Origin: Euryodendron excelsum
Lineage: Eukaryota > Streptophyta > Magnoliopsida > Ericales > Pentaphylacaceae
Assembly (NCBI GenBank): GCA_033060915.1
Contig: CM065381.1
Span: 2,725,501 to 2,789,500 of the forward strand
Length of the DNA: 64,000 nucleotides
Reading direction: 5' to 3'
Shown here: positions 59,897-64,000 of the stretch, piece after piece
Layout: each line of letters starts with the position of its first letter
Position numbering within the stretch: the stretch's first letter is position 1
Notes under the pieces: generated by a model
What the model saw: only the letters and a program-made list of their open reading frames with translations
What the model was told of the DNA's origin: nothing
Database searches by the model: none
Made by a program: the position numbers and the translations under genes

Positions 59897-60325
59897 GTAT
59901 GAATATTATGTAAGAGTAATATTTTTCAAATTAACATTGTAGAAGAGACTTCATGAATAGGAAAAATACATTAAAAATAAAATAAATATAATAATTTCTC
60001 TTGGAGTATTTGACAATCTCAAATAATTTCTTTTAAACTTTTGAAATAACACTGACCTCTTTAGTTAGAATCGTCGCATAAGTTGTGCTTTTATCGTATT
60101 ACCCTCACACAAAGTTGAATTTTCATGACAATCAAATGATCATTTCTGCCCTGCTAACCAAACAGTTCATTCATTGACCCACTTATATCTCCGGCATAGA
60201 CTAAACCCACCATTGCCGGCAACACCACCACACCACAGCGCCACCCCACACCCCCACTAAACCCCCAGACCACGACCGCCTCCTCTGCACCTCTTCTTCC
60301 TCAAACCCACAACCCACCCATTTCA

Positions 60326-60326
60326 T

Positions 60327-60361
<35 letters not shown>

Positions 60362-60380
60362 ACATATACATATATATATA
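60326..60380. repeat. CA/TA compound microsatellite
   Basis: A CACACA run followed by CATATA and TATATATA within the large inverted-repeat element. Confidence 0.9.
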
Positions 60381-60504
60381 CACATCTCCGACAGCCAACC
60401 CATTGCCCCCAATGACGAATTGGGACTTCGCGGCATTGTCCAATGAGAAGGAATCGGCTACAAGAGAGTGACTAAGAGATGAAGGTTAGGGTTTTGATTT
60501 CTAC

Positions 60505-60870
60505 AAAGGTGGTGTTGTGGTGGCCCGATGGAGTTGGAGTTGGAGTTGGTCATTATACAAGTCTTTACATTGTAAATGCTATATACATATATAGAGGGCT
60601 TCGGAAAGGGGTTTCGCTATCGACTATCGCGGATTTTAAATATATATGTGTGTGTGTGGGTGTAGAGAGAGAGAGAGGGGATCGGGGTGGGTGGGTTTGG
60701 GGATGGCGTGTTACGGTGTAGGTGTTCTTGGTGGTGCTAGAGGTGGTGTTGTGGTGGCCCGATGGAGTTGGAGTTGGAGTTGGAGTTGGAGTTGGTGGTG
60801 GCAGCCACGGAAGGAGATGGAGGGTTGTAGTCATTTTGTCCTTGAGGTGGCCTAAAAAAGTCTTTACATT
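60505..60870. repeat. Duplicated block with GTTGGA hexamer repeats
   Basis: GGTGGTGTTGTGGTGGCCCG followed by ATGGAGTTGGAGTTGG occurs near 60508 and again near 60731. Both copies are followed further on by AAGTCTTTACATT (60562 and 60858). The second copy has more GTTGGA units. Confidence 0.8.
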
Positions 60871-61618
60871 TTTTTTTTTTTTTGCCCTTTTAATTGTTGA
60901 AACAGATGACGGTGTGGAGGCGGAGATATTGACGGGGGGATGAAGTGGGGTGCCGCAGTTCGGCCATGGAGGAGGTGGAGGTGCAGGGTTGGTGGTGTGT
61001 GGTTGAGTTTGGTGTAGAGAGAGAGAGAGAGAGATTCATGGTGCAACTGTTCTTTGGTTTTTGATTGCCATGCAAATGGCGATCGGAGGAAAAGATGGAA
61101 GAAAAGACAGCGAGGATTCCGGAAGTGGGTTTGGTGTTGGGGTAAGATCCAGTGTGGTAGGCATAATATTCTTTTAGGAGAAGAATGATGTGGCATTAAA
61201 TAATTGGAGAATGTAAATAACTATTTACTTTAGTATATCTCAAAACAAAATTTATGTAAATTATTTTTTTTATAATAATTGGACAAAGGGCGATCTTGAC
61301 ATTTAAAATTTTTTAACTAATGACATCATCATTTTCTATCATCTCTTTAACGGTTGTGTAACGGCGGAAAAAAAGTTTTTGTATATGGTCATAAAATAAG
61401 AGAGGGTAGTATAATTTTAAAAATTTAAAAAGAACTATTTAAAATTATCAAACACTTTAAAGGAGGTCAATGTAATTTATTCATTAAAAATATGACTGTA
61501 TAACATGAGAAATAGTGGTGACAATTACGTATATGTGTTTTAAACATTTCTATCCATACAATTTTCAAAAAAGGGAATGACTATTTGGTCTGTATTGTAA
61601 AAAAGAGTCATGTCTTTA

Positions 61619-61822
61619 GGGAGTGTTTGAACGTAACTTATTAATAGTTTATAATTTATACTTATGCCTTTTTTAAAATGTATTTAGGTGAGTGACTTTA
61701 AAAAGTAGTTTTTATCTAATCATGTTTTTTGAGAATAATTATTTTAAAAATAATTTTTTAAAAGTAACTTATAACTTATAACTTGTAATTTATGACATTT
61801 AAGCCAAGCGTCCAAACACCCC
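61619..61822. mobile_element. MITE with GGGxGTGTTTG ends
   Basis: The left end GGGAGTGTTTGAACGTAACT pairs with the inverted right end GGGGTGTTTGGACGCTTGGC. The inner arms share TTATAAGTTAT-like sequence. It is 204 bp and non-coding, with no clear target duplication. Confidence 0.55.
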
Positions 61823-62196
61823 ATTAATCTATTTATTTTGCAATTCTTGACGCAATTTTTTTAATGGTTATTTGTTGGTTGGACGCGACGGTAAAACTGG
61901 TAAGTTGGATGTGTTAAAATTATTATAAACACTTTATATTGTGTGCAAGTTTTTGAATTAAATTAAATTTGTCTTTTATACAATATAGTGGTACTCTTTA
62001 AACTTTAACCTCGTTTGAGTTGAGTCCAATAAAATTTTTTTTAGTTTCTTCCATTGAAGAAAGAATTATGAATGAGAAGGAAAGATAGACATAAAAAGTT
62101 ACTGAGGAATTTTTTAGTTTTTTCTCATCCTTTGTTGGGTGGCTCTTCAACGTGGTTGTGATTTTGCTTAGCTTGTTTTCATTTGAGGGAAAAAAG

Positions 62197-62440
62197 TCAT
62201 AGTACGAAGTACTTGATAATAATTTTATCAAATAATGACACGTGACATATGAATATCTCATTGACCTAAATTTGTAATGTAGTAAAAAGATTTTCAAAAA
62301 AAAAAATACCATATGTCAAAATCTAATAGGATGTTACTTTAAAAGTCTTTTCACTACACTATAAATTTAGGTTGCTAATGTAGTATTCTATGACACGTGT
62401 CAGCATTCGATAAGGATTAGTACAGAATACTCTCAGTACT
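62197..62440. mobile_element. Foldback MITE with long arms
   Basis: The left arm around ATGACACGTGACATATGAAT (62233) pairs with the inverted right arm around CTGACACGTGTCATAGAATA. The pairing continues through CCTAAATTTGTAATGTAGTA against CCTAAATTTATAGTGTAGTG, with arms of about 80 bp around a short centre. It contains ACACGTGT/ACGTG cores on both arms. Confidence 0.7.
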
Positions 62441-64000
62441 ACCAAATTACTAAACTATTTTTTCATCTCAAGTTTGTATATATGTGTATGTGTATAATTT
62501 TTTTTTTCATTTTTTTTCTATTTTAGCTGTAGGCTTTCAGCTAATTACCATCTCAAGTTCATATAGTATCATTATCTACATGAATCATATAAATTTATAC
62601 ATCGCATGAAAAATAACCACTATAGAGAATCTACATGAAGAAAAATCTAACATGAGAGCTCATACTTAACACTTTCAATATGAAGCTACACAATATCCAC
62701 TATGAAAGCAAATTAATCCATTTACAAACACTCAAAAAAAAATTATTTATTTTTTAAACAAAAGCAATCACTTAATAACTCCTTAAAAAAATTTATTTGA
62801 ATTTTATCATTATGAGTCCCATTTTGTCTTACATGTACTACTAACAAGTCATATGTGCAGCATAGAATGAAAGTAGGAGGCATAAAGGAAGGCAGTGTAA
62901 TACGCACAAGAATTTAGAAAAAGTGTCAAATGTCAATCCATTGTGATCACAATTGTGCTGGGACTAAAAGTGGCAAAATTGGACCAAAAATGGGTCGACA
63001 AAAATGAAGAGGCAACTGCCACTTTTTATGTAGTTAGAAAAAAGGAAGAGAGGAGGGAGGAGAAGAGCAGGTGGTGATAGTCAAGTGGCGCAGTCACACA
63101 ATGTGGTGCGAGAATGAGAACATCAAAATTGATAGATAATTTGGATTTATATTTCATTACTAGTGTTCAAATCCCAAATAAGTTGGTCTTTCCCTGCAAT
63201 TTTGTAACCGATGGTCAAATGGCCTTTTCCTTATACTTTCTTTTCCCCTAATACTTTCAGCAAAGACAAACAGGAAATTAATGTAAGGCTGTTGGCCAAA
63301 GTAAGAGTCAAAAGTTCAAAAATGAAAGCGACTTTGTGACTTTGATTAGTAGTTTGAGCCGTAGCAATATAGATGCTTCCTTTTCTGTGACTGCACTGTT
63401 GACATGATCATTATTGATCACAGCTTTTATTATTTCAGTGCAACTCAAACCAGGACAGCGCCTGTAAGTATGTATAGACTCTGCTAATCAATGCACTCAC
63501 AATATCTGTTTATATATATATATATATATATATATGCGCGCGCGCGTGTTATAACAAGTATCAAAATTTCGTTTTGAAAGTTGTTTCATTTAGTTTAAAA
63601 ATAAAAATGTTTTAAAAATATTTTAAAAATATTTTAAAAGTGACAAATATTAAAATAGTAAATATAATTTTTTGTATAAAAATTATACATATTTTATAAA
63701 AATTTTAAATTCGGGTTAATACAATTTATTGTTTAGTTTTGTAGCATTATGTTTTGATGTATTTTTTTATATTTCAATGTGTTTTGGTTATAGTAATAGT
63801 GTATTGTTATTCCATTAGTATTTCGTTTCGGTCCCTTAAGAAACAAAAATACTTCAATCGTTTCCGTAAAAACAAATGAAAATTTTGTTCCCTGATTATA
63901 ACAACCAAACTCAGTTTCCGCCCTTTGTTTTCATTCTTTGATCTTGATTTCTTTTACGTTGTATTTAGATAAAAAAATTTAGTGCCAATAAAAATATAAA
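62441..64000. other. AT-rich terminal region
   Basis: No supportable gene. It includes a TA repeat passing directly into a GC repeat (63510-63548) and A/T-rich repeats around 63600. Confidence 0.5.
63510..63548. repeat. TA repeat joined to GC repeat
   Basis: About 25 bp of alternating TA is followed by about 11 bp of alternating GC. Both halves are alternating purine-pyrimidine, and the GC half is prone to Z-DNA. Confidence 0.92.

Larger units (their letters stand above)
60005..61456. mobile_element. Candidate large terminal-inverted-repeat element
   Basis: The left end GTATTTGACAATCTCAAATA and the inverted right end GTGTTTGATAATTTTAAATA match, and the similarity continues about 55 bp inward to an ACTGACCTC/ACTACCCTC block. 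The 1.45 kb interior is full of CCA/GGT-rich and CA-repeat sequence and has no transposase. Long TIRs with a non-coding body suggest a MULE-type or foldback element. No target duplication was recognised. Confidence 0.5.

Noticed and set aside
1..64000. CRISPR arrays, bacterial operons or rRNA genes.
   Set aside because: None seen; the direct repeats present are microsatellites, retroelement arrays or LTRs, and gene structure is that of a plant nucleus.

Overview
The window is nuclear DNA of a flowering plant, almost certainly a eudicot. It has intron-rich genes with GT-AG junctions, an auxin efflux carrier of the PIN2 type, many GA/CT microsatellites, MITEs and nested LTR retrotransposons. 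The species cannot be named from the sequence.

Layout. (1) 1-2.15 kb: the 3' end and probable LTR of an LTR element (called Z), apparently inserted into the next one. (2) 2.15-11.06 kb: decayed Ty3/gypsy element A of the Tat type. Its gag-pol runs on the minus strand and carries two RNase H domains. A separate gene-like reading frame lies on the opposite strand, and an array of about 63 bp repeats separates the two convergent coding blocks. (3) 12.56-20.48 kb (+): a seven-exon nucleotide-sugar transporter gene whose predicted 381-residue frame closes exactly. (4) 23.77-27.70 kb (-): PIN2, six exons, 636 residues. (5) 33.15-47.64 kb (+): a NO66/MINA-type JmjC oxygenase, four exons, 815 residues, with a 9.6 kb intron full of mobile elements. 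(6) 47.96-48.52 kb (-): a two-exon gene for a 114-residue secreted-peptide precursor ending in an Asp-Tyr motif, a candidate sulfated signalling peptide. (7) 51.93-59.89 kb: element B, related to A, with both LTRs and a 5 bp target duplication. B has lost RT and RNase H by internal deletion but keeps the intron-bearing opposite-strand gene and a TATA box in front of it. (8) 60-64 kb: a large inverted-repeat element, MITEs and AT-rich DNA.

The three large host genes are unrelated in function: Golgi/ER sugar-nucleotide supply, root auxin transport, and protein hydroxylation or demethylation. The transporter and PIN2 converge with 3.3 kb between them, PIN2 and the oxygenase diverge across 5.5 kb, and the oxygenase and the peptide gene converge across 0.3 kb.

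The most unusual structure is shared by A and B. Each carries an antisense gene with short introns that lie at equivalent places in the two copies, facing gag-pol across an array of repeats that each encode two short hairpins. Exon boundaries were set by hand from splice signals, reading frame and family resemblance. No alignment or database search was run.
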